Shown in pieces: positions 51,499-61,292 of a stretch of DNA of 62,931 nt (its first letter is position 1; each line of letters opens with the position of its first letter). Below the pieces are notes generated by a model. The model was given only the letters and a program-made list of their open reading frames with translations, ran no database searches and was not told the DNA's origin. Made by a program: the position numbers and the translations under genes. This DNA is from Stenotrophomonas hibiscicola ATCC 19867 (GTDB lineage: Bacteria; Pseudomonadota; Gammaproteobacteria; Xanthomonadales; Xanthomonadaceae): NCBI RefSeq assembly GCF_000382065.1, contig NZ_KB907499.1, forward strand, positions 505,561 to 568,491, read 5' to 3'.

Positions 51499-51602
51499 GG
51501 CCGGGCGGGGTGGGTTCGCGGGAGACGCCGTGAACCCGTCCCTGGGGGCTTGGCCGCGGCATCCATGCCGCGGACACTCCCGCGAACCCACCCCGCCCGG
51601 CC
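51499..51602. repeat. Large inverted-repeat element, copy A
   Basis: Perfect 26-base inverted arms (51499-51524 and 51577-51602) enclose a 52-base core that holds its own hairpin CCGCGGCAT/ATGCCGCGG and the asymmetric stretch ACGCCGTGAACCCGT. A CTCTGACA flank follows the right arm and GCAAAAGC lies before the left. It shares core, arms and flanks with copies B, C and D. Confidence 0.9.
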
Positions 51603-51677
51603 TCTGACAATTTCCGTGTGCGTCCACCCACGGAAGGAAAAAAAGAAGAGCAAAAGCTGCTTGGCAGGGCGCTCTTT

Positions 51678-51743
51678 GTAGAGCCGAGCCCACGCTCGGC
51701 TGCTGTTCGCGATAGACCCAGCCGAGCACGGGCTCGGCTCTAC
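51678..51743. repeat. Paired inverted SMAG-type repeats
   Basis: GTAGAGCCGAGC ... GCTCGGCTCTAC, two units head to head around a GCTGTTCGCGATAGACCCAG spacer, lies between copies A and B of the large element. Confidence 0.85.
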
Positions 51744-51808
51744 ATTTTTCTCCGACATCAGAAACCGCTCTTGCCTTTGCCGTCCGCTCCGCCTCATGAA
51801 CCTGTCGA

Positions 51809-51914
51809 GGCCGGGGTGGTGTGGGCTCGCGGGGGCGTAAGCGCCATGGATGGCGCGCCCGAGCCTCCATGGACGGATTCACGGCGCCCCCTGCCAGCCC
51901 ACACCGCCCCGGCC
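51809..51914. repeat. Large inverted-repeat element, copy B
   Basis: Nineteen-base arms (51809-51827, 51896-51914, one mismatch) enclose a core with GCGCCATGGATGGCGC and CATGGACGGATTCACGGCG, which is the reverse-oriented core of copies A and C. It is followed to the right by (TTGCCG) repeats. Confidence 0.85.
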
Positions 51915-51950
51915 CACCCCCAGCATCATGAAGCGTCAGCGCTTTGGCAG

Positions 51951-51990
51951 TTGCTGTTGCCGTTGCCGTTGCCGTTGCCGTGCGCCTCTG
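51951..51990. repeat. TTGCCG hexanucleotide tandem array
   Basis: About five TTGC[C/T]G units lie next to copy B and about 95 bases before the pgk start. The rest of the 51434-52084 gap contains the two large elements, one SMAG pair, a possible pgk -10 (TACAAT at about 52030) and no gene. Confidence 0.85.
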
Positions 51991-52084
51991 CCTGCCGCAG
52001 GCATCGACCCTCCCACCACCCGCACCCGATACAATGGCCGTCTGCCGTACCCCGGCATCCCGTCCCTGAGCCAAAGAGTTGCCC

Positions 52085-53260
52085 ATGTCCATCGTCCGCA
52101 TGACCGACCTCGACCTCTCCGGCAAGCGCGTGCTGATCCGCCAGGATCTGAACGTGCCGATCGAGAATGGCCGCATCACTTCCGAACAGCGCATCACCGC
52201 TTCGCTGCCGACGCTCAAGCGCGCGCTGGAGCAGGGCGCGGCGGTGATGGTCACCTCGCACCTGGGGCGCCCGAAGGAAGGCGTGTGGAGCGAAGCCGAT
52301 TCTCTGGCGCCGGTGGCCCAGCGCCTGTCCGAACTGCTCGGCCGCGAGGTTCCGCTGGTGCGTGACTGGGTCGACGGCGTCGAGGTGCAGCCGGGCCAGC
52401 TGGTGCTGCTGGAAAATTGCCGCATGAATGTCGGCGAGGGCAAGGACGATGAAGCCCTGTCGAAGAAGTACGCGGCGCTATGCGATGTGTTCGTGATGGA
52501 TGCCTTCGGCACCGCGCACCGTGCGCAGGCCTCCACCCATGGTGTCATCCGCTTCGCACCGGTCGCGGCCGGTGGCCCGCTGCTGATGGCCGAGCTGGAC
52601 GCGCTGGCGCAGGCGCTGGATGCACCGGCCAAGCCGTTGCTGGCCATCGTCGCCGGCAGCAAGGTCAGCACCAAGCTGGAACTGCTGGCCAACCTGGTCG
52701 GCAAGGTCGATCAGCTGATCGTGGGTGGCGGCATCGCCAATACTTTCATTGCTGCCGCTGGCCATAACGTCGGCAAGTCGCTGTATGAACCGGACCTGCT
52801 GGACACGGCGAAGAAGATCGTGGCCGATGCGAAGGCGCGTGGCGCCGACATTCCGCTGCCGGTGGACGTGGTCACCGCCAAGCAGTTCCTGCCCGACGCT
52901 GCCGCGGAAGTGAAGGCGGTCGATGTCGTTGCCGAAGACGACCTGATCCTGGACATCGGCCCGCAGACCGCCGCGCAGTACGCGCAGCTGATCGAGAAGG
53001 CCGGCACCGTGGTCTGGAACGGCCCGGTCGGCGTGTTCGAGTTCGAGGCCTTCAGCAAGGGCACCGAAGCGCTGGCCCGCGCGATCGCCAGCTCGAAGGC
53101 GTTCTCCATCGCCGGCGGTGGGGACACCCTGGCCGCGGTCGACAAGTTCGATATCGCCGGCGACGTCAGCTACATCTCAACTGGTGGTGGTGCGTTCCTG
53201 GAGTTCCTGGAAGGCAAGACTCTGCCTGCAGTGGCCGCACTCGACGCGCGCGGCGCATGA
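52085..53260 (+). CDS. pgk: Phosphoglycerate kinase
   Basis: This 391-residue glycolytic kinase transfers phosphate from 1,3-bisphosphoglycerate to ADP. The N-terminal domain has [14 protein letters not shown] and [10 protein letters not shown]; the C-terminal nucleotide site has [25 protein letters not shown] and [14 protein letters not shown]. The ATG at 52085 is chosen over an in-frame TTG at 52079. The following HAD gene overlaps its stop by four bases. Confidence 0.97.
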   Translation: MSIVRMTDLDLSGKRVLIRQDLNVPIENGRITSEQRITASLPTLKRALEQGAAVMVTSHLGRPKEGVWSEADSLAPVAQRLSELLGREVPLVRDWVDGVEVQPGQLVLLENCRMNVGEGKDDEALSKKYAALCDVFVMDAFGTAHRAQASTHGVIRFAPVAAGGPLLMAELDALAQALDAPAKPLLAIVAGSKVSTKLELLANLVGKVDQLIVGGGIANTFIAAAGHNVGKSLYEPDLLDTAKKIVADAKARGADIPLPVDVVTAKQFLPDAAAEVKAVDVVAEDDLILDIGPQTAAQYAQLIEKAGTVVWNGPVGVFEFEAFSKGTEALARAIASSKAFSIAGGGDTLAAVDKFDIAGDVSYISTGGGAFLEFLEGKTLPAVAALDARGA

Positions 53261-53910
53261 GTGGCGAGCGCGGCAAGGATGTGCTGTTCTTCGACCTGGA
53301 CGGCACGCTGATCGATTCGCAGGTGGGCATCACCGCCTGCATCGCCTATGCGCTGCAGAAGATGGAGTACCCGGTGCCGCCGCAGGACACCCTGCGGGGC
53401 TGGATCGGTCCGTCGCTGCGTACCACCTTCATGCCGCTGTTCGGTGAACCGGCGCGGGTGGAACAGGCAGTGGGCTACTACCGGGAGCGCTTCGATGTCG
53501 AAGGCTGGCGCGAGCACACGGTGTACCCGCAGGTGGAGGACACCCTGCGCACGTTGCATGGTCGCGGCCACCGCCTGGCGGTGGTCACGGCCAAGAACGA
53601 GCCGCATGCGCGCCGCATCCTTGCCCACCTGCCGTTCGGCGGGCTGTTCGAGGAGATCGTCGGTTCGACCCTGGACGGCTCGCGCAGCCACAAGCCGGAA
53701 CTGGTCGGCGAGGCGTTGCGTCGGCTGCAGGTGCAGCCTGCGCAGTGCTGGATGATCGGCGACCGCCGCATGGACATCGAAGGCGCGCGCCACCACGGCC
53801 TGCGCAGTGTGGGCGTGCTGTGGGGCTTTGGCGGTGAGGCCGAACTGACCGAAGCCGGCGCGGGCCAGCTGGCCCGTGAGCCGGCGCAGCTGACGACGCT
53901 GTTGGCCTAG
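53257..53910 (+). CDS. HAD family hydrolase (phosphoglycolate phosphatase-like)
   Basis: This 217-residue cytoplasmic phosphatase has motif [10 protein letters not shown] (D at the start of the HAD nucleophile), motif II VVTAKN, the lysine of motif III near SHKPELV and motif [15 protein letters not shown]. It resembles phosphoglycolate phosphatase (Gph) and pyrophosphatase PpaX-type enzymes. The substrate is unknown. The ATGA overlap with pgk indicates coupled translation, so it may clear a toxic side product of glycolysis. Confidence 0.88.
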   Translation: MSGERGKDVLFFDLDGTLIDSQVGITACIAYALQKMEYPVPPQDTLRGWIGPSLRTTFMPLFGEPARVEQAVGYYRERFDVEGWREHTVYPQVEDTLRTLHGRGHRLAVVTAKNEPHARRILAHLPFGGLFEEIVGSTLDGSRSHKPELVGEALRRLQVQPAQCWMIGDRRMDIEGARHHGLRSVGVLWGFGGEAELTEAGAGQLAREPAQLTTLLA

Positions 53911-53916
53911 GCTCCT

Positions 53917-53980
53917 GTAGAGCCGAGCCCATGCTCGGCTGCTTCGGCCTATGCCCAGCCGAGCATGGGCTCGGCTCTAC
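53917..53980. repeat. Paired inverted SMAG-type repeats
   Basis: Two GTAGAGCCGAGCCCATGCTCGGC-type units face each other between the HAD and pyruvate kinase genes, and the long stem could terminate transcription. Confidence 0.85.
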
Positions 53981-54120
53981 AGAACTGCCTGCGCCGGCGT
54001 ATGTCCGGGTGATGTCCGTTCCATGACCCGCGAAGACAAGCGGCACAAGGCTGTAACCGTATACATGCGACGTGAAGGATGTGCTAATTTCCGTCCTTTA
54101 CCGGGAGAGGCCCATTCACC

Positions 54121-55587
54121 ATGTTCGAGCGTCAGCGTCGCACCAAGATCCTTGCCACCCTCGGTCCGGCCACTGATCCGCCGGGCGTGCTGGAGGATCT
54201 GTTCCGCGCCGGCGTCAACGTGGTACGCCTGAACTTCAGCCATGGCGACCCCTCCGGCCAGGCCAAGCGTGCCGCCGAAGTGCGTGCCGCCGCTGCCCGC
54301 GTGGGCGTGGAAGTGGGCATCCTGGCCGACCTGCCGGGCCCGAAGATCCGCATCGAGCGCTTTGCCGAAGGCAAGGTGCAGCTCAAGGCGGGTGACCGCT
54401 TCGACCTGATCGCCAGCACCAACGTCGGCCCCGGCGATGCGACCCAGGTAGGCGTCAGCTACCTCGGCCTGCCGCAGGACGTCGGCCCGGGCGATGTCCT
54501 GCTGCTCGACGATGGCCTGATGCAGCTGCAGGTGGTGGAGGTGCAGGGCGAGCGCATCATCAGCACCGTGCTCAACGACGGCGCGCTGTCTGATCGCAAG
54601 GGACTGAACAAGCAGGGCGGTGGCCTCTCGCTGGGCGCACTGACCGAGCGCGACAAGGAACTGATCGGCATCGTCGCCAAGATCGGTGTCGACTTCATCG
54701 CCGTGTCGTTCTGCCGCAACGCGCAGGACATGAACGACGCGCGCGAGATCGCCCGCTCGCACGGCTGCGATGCCGCGCTGGTGTCGAAGATCGAGCGCAC
54801 CGAGGCGATCGAGAACCTGGAAGAGATCGTCGAGGCCAGTGACGTTGTGATGGTCGCCCGTGGCGACCTCGGCGTGGAAATCGGCGATGCCGAGCTGCCC
54901 GGCCTGCAGAAGAAGATCATCAAGGCCTCGCTTGCGCAGAACAAGGTGGTGATCACCGCCACGCAGATGCTGCAGTCGATGGTTGAAAGCCCGATCCCGA
55001 CCCGCGCCGAAGTGCTGGACGTGGCCAACTCGGTCATCGATGGCACCGACGCGGTGATGCTGTCGGCCGAGACCGCTGCCGGTGCCTGGCCGGTCAAGGC
55101 GGTGGAAGCGATGGCGCGTATCTGCCTGGGTGCCGAGCGCCAGTTCCAGACCGAGACCGACTTCAACGCCTCGCCGCGTAATCTGGAACGTGCCGACCAG
55201 GCGATTGCCATGGCCACCATGTTCCTGTCGCAGCACGTGGGCGTGCGTGCGATCGTGGCGATGACCGAATCCGGTGGCACCGCCCGCTACCTGTCGCGGT
55301 TCCGCGCCAAGGCGCCGGTGTTCGCAGTCACCCGCCACGACGGCGCGCGCCGCCAGATGGCCCTGATGCGCGATGTGTTCCCGATCAACTTCGACAGCCG
55401 CGGGCTGACCCCGCGCGAAGCCGCGCGCGGCAGCATCCGCCTGCTGGTGGAAGCCGAACTGCTGCAGGCCGGTGACCGCGTCGTGTTCACCAGTGGCGAG
55501 CACATGGAAACCCACGGTGCCACCAATACCCTGCGCCTGCTGGAAGTGGGAGAGGACGGCCGCGCCATCGGCCTGGGCGACCTCTGA
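54121..55587 (+). CDS. pyk: Pyruvate kinase
   Basis: This 488-residue enzyme makes pyruvate and ATP from phosphoenolpyruvate. The ATP and metal motifs RTKILATLGPATD, VVRLNFSHGDPSGQ, KIRIERF, IVAKIGVDFIAVSFCRN, VSKIERTEAIENL, MVARGDLGVEIG and ITATQMLQSMVESPIPTRAE are all present. The length fits the type II (PykA) class. No coupled neighbour; SMAG repeats precede it and a GGGGTC-type hairpin follows. Confidence 0.97.
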   Translation: MFERQRRTKILATLGPATDPPGVLEDLFRAGVNVVRLNFSHGDPSGQAKRAAEVRAAAARVGVEVGILADLPGPKIRIERFAEGKVQLKAGDRFDLIASTNVGPGDATQVGVSYLGLPQDVGPGDVLLLDDGLMQLQVVEVQGERIISTVLNDGALSDRKGLNKQGGGLSLGALTERDKELIGIVAKIGVDFIAVSFCRNAQDMNDAREIARSHGCDAALVSKIERTEAIENLEEIVEASDVVMVARGDLGVEIGDAELPGLQKKIIKASLAQNKVVITATQMLQSMVESPIPTRAEVLDVANSVIDGTDAVMLSAETAAGAWPVKAVEAMARICLGAERQFQTETDFNASPRNLERADQAIAMATMFLSQHVGVRAIVAMTESGGTARYLSRFRAKAPVFAVTRHDGARRQMALMRDVFPINFDSRGLTPREAARGSIRLLVEAELLQAGDRVVFTSGEHMETHGATNTLRLLEVGEDGRAIGLGDL

Positions 55588-55595
55588 GGCCCGCC

Positions 55596-55626
55596 GGGGT
55601 CGGATCCCCGCAAGGGCTCTGACCCC
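55596..55626. repeat. GGGGTCGGATCCC/GGGCTCTGACCCC hairpin repeat
   Basis: A 13-base inverted repeat with two mismatches around CGCAA lies nine bases after the pyk stop. The GGGGTCAGAGCCC motif is common between genes in Xanthomonadaceae; here it may terminate pyk. Confidence 0.7.
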
Positions 55627-55748
55627 GTGCCGCAGGACATCGCTTGTCCTGCGCCGACATTGGAATCGTTTCCATTCTGGCCTGCACGCCGGCGCAACGG
55701 GCGGCGGGGCTATACTTGTGTTTTTCCCGCACCCGCCACAGGAAGTAC

Positions 55749-56753
55749 ATGAGCATCGAACAGCTGGCTGAAACCGCCCAGGCCATGGTTGCCCCGGGCA
55801 AGGGCATCATCGCGATCGACGAATCCACCGCTACCATCGCCAAGCGTTTCGCTGGCGTCGGTATCGAGAACACCGAGGAGAACCGTCGTGCCTACCGCGA
55901 ACTGCTGCTGACCACGCCGAAGCTCAACGAGCACATCTCCGGCGCCATCCTGTTTGACGAAACCATCCGCCAGTCGACCAAGGACGGCGTGCCGTTCGCC
56001 AAGTACATGGCCGACCACGGCATGATTCCGGGCATCAAGGTGGACAAGGGCGCGCACCCGCTGGCCGGCTGCCCGGGCGAGCTGGTGACCGAAGGCCTGG
56101 ATGGCCTGCGCGAGCGCCTGCAGGAGTACTACAAGCTGGGCGCGCGGTTTGCCAAGTGGCGTGCTGTGATCAACATCGGCGAGAGCATCCCGTCGGGCAC
56201 CTGCATCGAGTCCAACGCCCATGCGCTGGCCCGCTACGCAGCGCTGTGCCAGGAATGCGGCCTGGTGCCGATGGTCGAGCCGGAAGTGATCATGGACGGC
56301 GACCACGACATTGAAACCTGCTACGAAGTCACCGAAGCGACCCTGCGTTCGCTGTTCGACGCCCTGTACCAGCAGAACGTGCTGCTGGAAGGCACCATCC
56401 TGAAGGCTTCGATGGTCATCTCGGGCAAGGACTGTGAAGAGCAGGCCGACGTCGAGGAAGTGGCCGAGTCGACCGTGATGTGCCTCAAGAGCACCGTGCC
56501 GGCCATCCTGCCGGGCGTGGTGTTCCTGTCCGGTGGCCAGAGCGACGAGCAGTCCACCGAGCACCTGAACGCGATGAACCAGCTGGGCAACCTGCCGTGG
56601 CCGCTGAGCTTCTCCTACGGCCGTGCCATGCAGCAGGCCGCGCTGAAGCTGTGGGCCAAGGACATGAAGGGCAACTACGCTGCTGCCCAGAAGACCGTGT
56701 ACGAGCGCGCCAGGGACAATGGCCTGGCCGCGCTGGGCAAGTGGAACGGGTGA
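55749..56753 (+). CDS. fda: Class I fructose-bisphosphate aldolase
   Basis: This 334-residue Schiff-base aldolase cleaves fructose-1,6-bisphosphate. The eukaryote-like class I motifs are present: GKGIIAIDEST, GAILFDETIRQST, KVDKG, FAKWRAVINIG, PMVEPEVIMDGDHD and the lysine in EGTILKASMV, with VFLSGGQSDEQSTEHLNAMN near the end. A metal-dependent class II enzyme is not encoded here. GGAAG before the ATG at 55749 supports the start. A terminator follows. Confidence 0.96.
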   Translation: MSIEQLAETAQAMVAPGKGIIAIDESTATIAKRFAGVGIENTEENRRAYRELLLTTPKLNEHISGAILFDETIRQSTKDGVPFAKYMADHGMIPGIKVDKGAHPLAGCPGELVTEGLDGLRERLQEYYKLGARFAKWRAVINIGESIPSGTCIESNAHALARYAALCQECGLVPMVEPEVIMDGDHDIETCYEVTEATLRSLFDALYQQNVLLEGTILKASMVISGKDCEEQADVEEVAESTVMCLKSTVPAILPGVVFLSGGQSDEQSTEHLNAMNQLGNLPWPLSFSYGRAMQQAALKLWAKDMKGNYAAAQKTVYERARDNGLAALGKWNG

Positions 56754-56782
56754 TCCGTCCCATCGCTGGATGAACAAGGCAG

Positions 56783-56810
56783 CGCCGGCATCACGCCGGC
56801 GTTTGCTTTT
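56783..56810 (+). terminator. Terminator of the aldolase gene
   Basis: CGCCGGC and GCCGGCG arms are followed by TTTGCTTTT. Confidence 0.85.
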
Positions 56811-56882
56811 GCGGGTATCTTTTCCGCCCCCATGCGCCCGGCCGGTGCGTGGGAACCACATGGAAGGCCAAGGAGAAACAAC

Positions 56883-58031
56883 ATGCGTTTGGCAGCAATC
56901 ACACTGGCCGTAGCCACGGTCCTGGTCGCCGGCGGGTGCAACCGCATCGGTGGCGGCGGTGCCGAGGCAGGCAAGGCCGCGTCGCTCGATTTCGACAAGC
57001 CGGTCTCCGGCGAGATCACCTCGCGCAGCGGCATCAACTTCAATGACGGCAGCCATCACCAGCTCTACCAGATCAAGCTGGAAGACAGGGATCTGGTCGG
57101 CCTGAAGCTCACTGGTGCCCTCAGCGGCTCGATTGCGGTGTTCAACAACGGCAGCCTGGTATCCACCAGCAACACAGGCTATGAGCGCGAGGGGGACGTC
57201 TCGCTGGCTTTCCGTGCCAACGGCAGTGGTACCTACCAGGTGGCAGTCAACGCCGATGGCCCGACCGCGTTCGGCCCTTATCGCCTTCGCGCCGAGAAGC
57301 TGAAGCCGTACGACGGCAAGCCGCTGGCGGGCAGTGGCGAGATCGTCGATATGCTGGCCAGCAACTCGCAGGACTACACGTTGCAGGTGGACAAGGCGGG
57401 CCTGTACGAGATCCGGCTGGTCTCGGACGCCTTCGACCCGGTGCTGAAGCTGTCCGGGCAGGGCGTGGATGCCGAGAATGACGACGGCGGGGACAGCACC
57501 AACTCGCGCCTGACCCTGTCGCTGAAGCCGGGCAAGTACACGCTGACCGCGCGTGGCCTCGGCGACGGCGTCAGTGGCATGTTCACCTTGTCGGCCAATC
57601 GGATCGAGCTGCCGGGCAACCTGGTCGATCGCGATGGCACCGCACTGCCGAAGTCCGGCAGCGTGTACACGATGCTCGATAACGATGGCGTCCGCCGCTT
57701 CCTGCTGACGCTGGACCGTCCGACCAATGTGCGGCTGGATGCAATCTCCGGCCAGGTCGATACCGTGCTGCGCGTGGTTGGCGGCGATGTCGAACTGACC
57801 GACGATGACGGTGGCAACGATACCAACGCACGCCTGGAAGAAGCGTTGCCTGCCGGTCATTACACCGTCGAGGTGTCCAGCCTCAGCAACGGCGCGGGCA
57901 TGGTGGAAGTGCGTGTGCAGGTGGACGGCGCCAGCGCCGATGGGGCTGCTGCCTCGGCGGCAAGTGCCGCTGCCGACGCGGCCGCTGCTGCGGCCGATGA
58001 TGCCGCCGCGGTGGAAGCTGCCAGCCGTTGA
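56883..58031 (+). CDS. Lipoprotein with repeated PPC-like beta domains
   Basis: This 382-residue lipoprotein has lipobox VAGGC (C19). Three beta-sandwich repeats follow, each with a DDGG or DGG calcium-site-like turn (YTLQVDKAGLYEIRLVSDAFDPVLKL then NDDGGDSTNSRLTLSLKPGKYTLTARG; and RFLLTLDRPTNVRLDAISGQVDTVLRVVGG then DDDGGNDTNARLEEALPAGHYTVEVSS). This is the pattern of bacterial pre-peptidase C-terminal domains. The tail is Ala-rich. It is secreted or outer-membrane attached; no enzymatic domain is present and the function is unknown. Confidence 0.85.
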   Translation: MRLAAITLAVATVLVAGGCNRIGGGGAEAGKAASLDFDKPVSGEITSRSGINFNDGSHHQLYQIKLEDRDLVGLKLTGALSGSIAVFNNGSLVSTSNTGYEREGDVSLAFRANGSGTYQVAVNADGPTAFGPYRLRAEKLKPYDGKPLAGSGEIVDMLASNSQDYTLQVDKAGLYEIRLVSDAFDPVLKLSGQGVDAENDDGGDSTNSRLTLSLKPGKYTLTARGLGDGVSGMFTLSANRIELPGNLVDRDGTALPKSGSVYTMLDNDGVRRFLLTLDRPTNVRLDAISGQVDTVLRVVGGDVELTDDDGGNDTNARLEEALPAGHYTVEVSSLSNGAGMVEVRVQVDGASADGAAASAASAAADAAAAAADDAAAVEAASR

Positions 58032-58037
58032 GCGTGT

Positions 58038-58104
58038 TCCACACTCCGTGGGAGTGTGGACAACGGCGCAACAGGAAAGGCCGGGCAATGCCCGGCCTTT
58101 TCCT
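58038..58104 (+). terminator. Tandem hairpins ending the lipoprotein gene
   Basis: TCCACACTCC/GGAGTGTGGA (58038-58060, loop GTG) is followed by a strong 13-base stem at 58074-58103 that runs into TTTTCC, a convincing terminator. Confidence 0.85.
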
Positions 58105-58122
58105 TGACGCTGACCGCCGGAT

Positions 58123-58722
58123 TCAGTGCGCGGCGGCGAAGCCCGCATCACCCAGCGGCGACAGCATCGAGCCGCGCGGTTCGCCGTCTGCGCCTTGCCC
58201 GGCGGCGCTCAACGCTTGCTGGTACGCCTTGGCCGTCGCGGTATTGAACGCCACCAGCACGATGCGCATCGGCTGCGCATGGCTGCGCTGCCAGGCCAGT
58301 GTCTCGGTCACGGCGATCTGCGCCGCCTGGTACAGCGGATAGCCATACACACCGCAGCTGATCGCCGGGAAGGCGATCGACTGCACCCCCAGCGACTCGG
58401 CCAGCTGCAGTGATTTCCAGTAGCAGTTGGCGAGCAATGCCGGCTCGTCACGCTGGCCGTCGTGCCAGACCGGGCCCACCGTGTGCAGTACATGCCGTGC
58501 CGGCAAGGCGTAAGCGCCGGTGGCACGCACTTCGCCGGTCGGGCAACGCACGCCGGGGCGCAGCTCGGGCAACCGCTCGCACTCGGCCCGCAACGCGGGG
58601 CCGGCCGCACGATGGATCGCGCCGTCCACACCACCGCCGCCGAGCAATGTTTCGTTGGCCGCGTTGACGATCGCATCCACCGCCAGGGTCGTGATGTCAC
58701 CCTGCCAAACTTCGATCTTCAT
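58123..58722 (-). CDS. Macro domain O-acetyl-ADP-ribose deacetylase
   Basis: This 199-residue macro-domain protein contains the conserved [34 protein letters not shown] (partly quoted), [12 protein letters not shown] and [13 protein letters not shown]. It resembles the MacroD/YmdB enzymes that deacetylate O-acetyl-ADP-ribose and remove mono-ADP-ribose from protein. The ATG at 58722 is preferred because GGAG lies eight bases upstream; an upstream in-frame extension has no such site. Convergent with the lipoprotein gene. Confidence 0.93.
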   Translation of the reverse strand: MKIEVWQGDITTLAVDAIVNAANETLLGGGGVDGAIHRAAGPALRAECERLPELRPGVRCPTGEVRATGAYALPARHVLHTVGPVWHDGQRDEPALLANCYWKSLQLAESLGVQSIAFPAISCGVYGYPLYQAAQIAVTETLAWQRSHAQPMRIVLVAFNTATAKAYQQALSAAGQGADGEPRGSMLSPLGDAGFAAAH

Positions 58723-58935
58723 GCGTCCGTCTCCTGCCTGTGAGGTGTTCCGCGCAGCCTCTGCGCCGGCTGTACCCCACGGTAGGGGACAGGGCATCGA
58801 TACTGCGTCATGACCGTCTCACGCGCTGCGATCCGACGGCCTTCACGCACGATGGCGGTCGCTGCCTTCACGCAGGCTGAAGCGGTCACGGATTCGCGGC
58901 AGGCGGTGGCGCCAGGCAATGCCCGGCGGCTTGCG

Positions 58936-59895
58936 TCATGGCAGGCCAGCCAGCCAGTCGTCGTCGGAACCCTCGTTCACATCGGCGAACAGCGGCGTGG
59001 AGAAATAGCGTTCACCGGTGTCCGGCAGCATCGCCAGGATCACCGAGCCCGGCTCAGCGCGGGCTGCCACGTCCAGCGCGCTGGCCACGGTGGCGCCGGC
59101 GGAGATGCCGACGAAGATCCCTTCCTCCGCCGCCAGTCGGCGCGCGGTGGCGATGGCGCGGTCATCCTCCACCGACACCAGTTCATCCACCACATCGCGG
59201 TTGAGCACGTCCGGCACGAAATCCGGGGTCCAGCCTTGGATCTTGTGCGGTTTCCAATCATCGCCCTTGAGCAGGGCGGCGCCGGCGGGTTCGGTAGCAA
59301 TGACGCGGGTCTGCGGGCGCGCGACCTTCAACACTTCGCCCACGCCGGTGAGCGTGCCGCCGGTGCCCCAGCCACTGACGAAGTAATCCAGCCGCTTGCC
59401 GGCGAAGTCGCGCAGGATCTCGGCGGCCGTGGTGTTGCGGTGATAAGCCGGATTGGCCGGGTTGGCGAACTGGCTGGCCAGGAACCAGCCATGCTGCTCG
59501 GCCAGTTCGCGCGCCTTGCGCACCATGCCGCTGCCACGCTCGGCGGCCGGGGTCAGGATTACCTTCGCGCCATAGGCGCGCATCAGTTTGCGACGCTCCA
59601 CCGAAAAGGTCTCGACCATCGTGGCCACGAATTTGTAGCCGCGCGCGGCAGCGACCATCGCCAGCGCCACGCCGGTGTTGCCCGAGGTGGCCTCCACGAT
59701 CGTGTCGCCTGGCTTGAGCAGGCCACGCGCTTCGGCGTCGAGGATGATTGCCAGCGCCAGGCGGTCCTTGACCGAGCCGCCCGGATTGAATGACTCGACC
59801 TTGGCGTAGACGCTGACCTGTGGCGGTGCCAGGCGCTGCAACCTGACGATGGGGGTGTTGCCGACGGTATCGAGGATGGACTCGTACAGGGCCAT
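58936..59895 (-). CDS. cysK: Cysteine synthase A
   Basis: This 319-residue pyridoxal-phosphate enzyme combines O-acetylserine with sulphide to give cysteine. The PLP lysine lies in NPGGSVKDRLALAI (about residues 33-46), followed by the substrate loop EATSGNTGVALA (about 65-76), the glycine-rich phosphate site GTGGTLTGVG and ISAGATVASAL at the end. CGGAG fits the start. A CysB-type regulator gene is divergent. Confidence 0.96.
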   Translation of the reverse strand: MALYESILDTVGNTPIVRLQRLAPPQVSVYAKVESFNPGGSVKDRLALAIILDAEARGLLKPGDTIVEATSGNTGVALAMVAAARGYKFVATMVETFSVERRKLMRAYGAKVILTPAAERGSGMVRKARELAEQHGWFLASQFANPANPAYHRNTTAAEILRDFAGKRLDYFVSGWGTGGTLTGVGEVLKVARPQTRVIATEPAGAALLKGDDWKPHKIQGWTPDFVPDVLNRDVVDELVSVEDDRAIATARRLAAEEGIFVGISAGATVASALDVAARAEPGSVILAMLPDTGERYFSTPLFADVNEGSDDDWLAGLP

Positions 59896-60102
59896 GGAAG
59901 CGCTCCGGAAACGGGGCCGCGCCGGGCTTCGGCGGGCAAAGGGGGAGGGCTGGCTGTTCAGGCCAGCGGCTGCCGGCTGACCGTAGCGCCGGCATATGAC
60001 GCCCGGAAATGACCAGATACCTTTCTTAAACAACCTTTGGTTATAAGCTGGTGACGGCAATTGACCCTAGAGTGGACCTCCGCCCCACGCCGCCTGCCTC
60101 CC
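59896..60102. promoter_or_regulatory. cysK-CysB-type intergenic region
   Basis: This 207-base divergent region is AT-richer at about 60010-60060, with an AACC-TTT-GGTT dyad. It should hold both promoters and the CysB binding sites; no exact match to a published CysB site was made. Confidence 0.5.
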
Positions 60103-61086
60103 ATGACGCTGACCCAGCTGCGCTACCTGGTTGCCATTGCCGATGCCGAGCTGAACATCACGCTCGCTGCCTCGCGCGTGCACGCCACCCAGCCCGGCCT
60201 GTCCAAGCAGCTCAAGCAGCTGGAAGACGAGCTCGGCTTTCTGTTGTTCGTGCGCAAGGGCCGCAGCCTGGAGTCGGTCACCCCGGCCGGCACCGAGGTC
60301 ATCGCCCGCGCCCGCGCGGTGCTGGCTGAGGCCAACAACATCCGCACCTACGCGGCAAACCAGCGTCGCGAGAGCCAGGGTCAGCTGATCCTGACCACCA
60401 CGCACACCCAGGCGCGCTTCGTGCTGCCGCCGGCGGTGGCGGCGATCAAGCAGGCCTACCCGCAGGTCAGCGTGCACCTGCAGCAGGCCGGTGAAGCCGA
60501 CGCGCTGGACCGCTTGAACCAGGGTGATGCCGATATTGCGATCATCAGCACCGCAGGCGGTGAGCCCACCGATGGCATCGCAGTGCCGCTGTTCCGGTGG
60601 CGGCGCCTGGTGGTGGTGCCCAAGGGCCATCCGCTGGACCGCGCCGGCCGCGCACCGGACCTGGCCGCGCTGGCCCGCCAGCCATTGATCAGCTACGAAT
60701 CCTCGACCCGACCGAATTCATCCCTGCAACGCGCCTTCGCCGCCAATGGGCTGGTGCCCGATCTGGCACTGACCGCGCTGGATGCGGACCTGATCAAGAC
60801 CTACGTGCGCACGGGTCTTGGCGTAGGCCTGCTGGCCGAGATGGCGGTCAGTTCCAACGATGAAGACCTGCGTTCGTGGCCGGCCCCGGACCCGATCGCC
60901 GAGTGCATCGCCTGGGCGGTGTTGCCGCGCGACCGGGTGCTGCGTGATTACGCGCTGGAACTGGTGCACGTGCTGGCACCGCAGATTGATCCGCGCGACC
61001 TGCGCAGGGTGCTGGATGGCAACCAGGCGGCGGCGTGGCCGGTGCCACCGACGTGGGAGTCACTGACCCAGACCATCACGGTGTGA
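60103..61086 (+). CDS. cysB: CysB-type LysR family regulator
   Basis: This 327-residue LysR-type regulator has the N-terminal helix-turn-helix (LAASRVHATQPGLSKQLKQLEDELG, partly quoted) and the effector domain with TTHTQARFVLPPAV and LISYESSTRPNSSLQRAF, which resemble CysB/Cbl regulators of sulphur assimilation. The ATG at 60103 gives the family N-terminus MTLTQLRYLVAIADAEL. It is divergent from cysK, its likely target, supporting the call. Confidence 0.9.
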   Translation: MTLTQLRYLVAIADAELNITLAASRVHATQPGLSKQLKQLEDELGFLLFVRKGRSLESVTPAGTEVIARARAVLAEANNIRTYAANQRRESQGQLILTTTHTQARFVLPPAVAAIKQAYPQVSVHLQQAGEADALDRLNQGDADIAIISTAGGEPTDGIAVPLFRWRRLVVVPKGHPLDRAGRAPDLAALARQPLISYESSTRPNSSLQRAFAANGLVPDLALTALDADLIKTYVRTGLGVGLLAEMAVSSNDEDLRSWPAPDPIAECIAWAVLPRDRVLRDYALELVHVLAPQIDPRDLRRVLDGNQAAAWPVPPTWESLTQTITV

Positions 61087-61169
61087 GGTGGGTCGAGCAG
61101 GGCTGCGCCCTGCACCTGCTGCAAACCGGAGCAACGTCAACGTCAAAAGCGGGCTATCCGCAGGGGGGC

Positions 61170-61265
61170 GGGGCGGTGTCGGAGTGCGGGGACGCCGCAA
61201 GTACGTCCATGTAGGCTTGGCAGCCGCATCCATGCGGCTGACACCCCGCACTCCGACACCGCCCC
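61170..61265. repeat. Large inverted-repeat element, copy C
   Basis: Perfect 22-base arms (61170-61191 and 61244-61265) enclose a core with CAGCCGCATCCATGCGGCTG and ACGCCGCAAGTACGTCC, in the same orientation as copy A. A TCTGACAGATTCC flank follows the right arm and CAAAAGC precedes the left. The 61087-61293 stretch holds no gene. Confidence 0.9.
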
Positions 61266-61292
61266 ACCTCTGACAGATTCCGATGGCTGTTG

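Noticed and set aside
51499..51602. Ordinary rho-independent terminator or small IS-derived MITE
   Set aside because: There is no T-run, the arms are unusually long, and no similarity to the termini of the IS3 element was seen; it is kept as a repeat element and not a terminator or MITE.
51951..51990. CRISPR or phase-variable coding repeat
   Set aside because: Units are only six bases with no spacers and lie outside any gene, so they are simple tandem repeats.
55710..58151. 813-codon open frame antisense to aldolase and the lipoprotein gene
   Set aside because: It spans two unrelated genes and a terminator; shadow frame.
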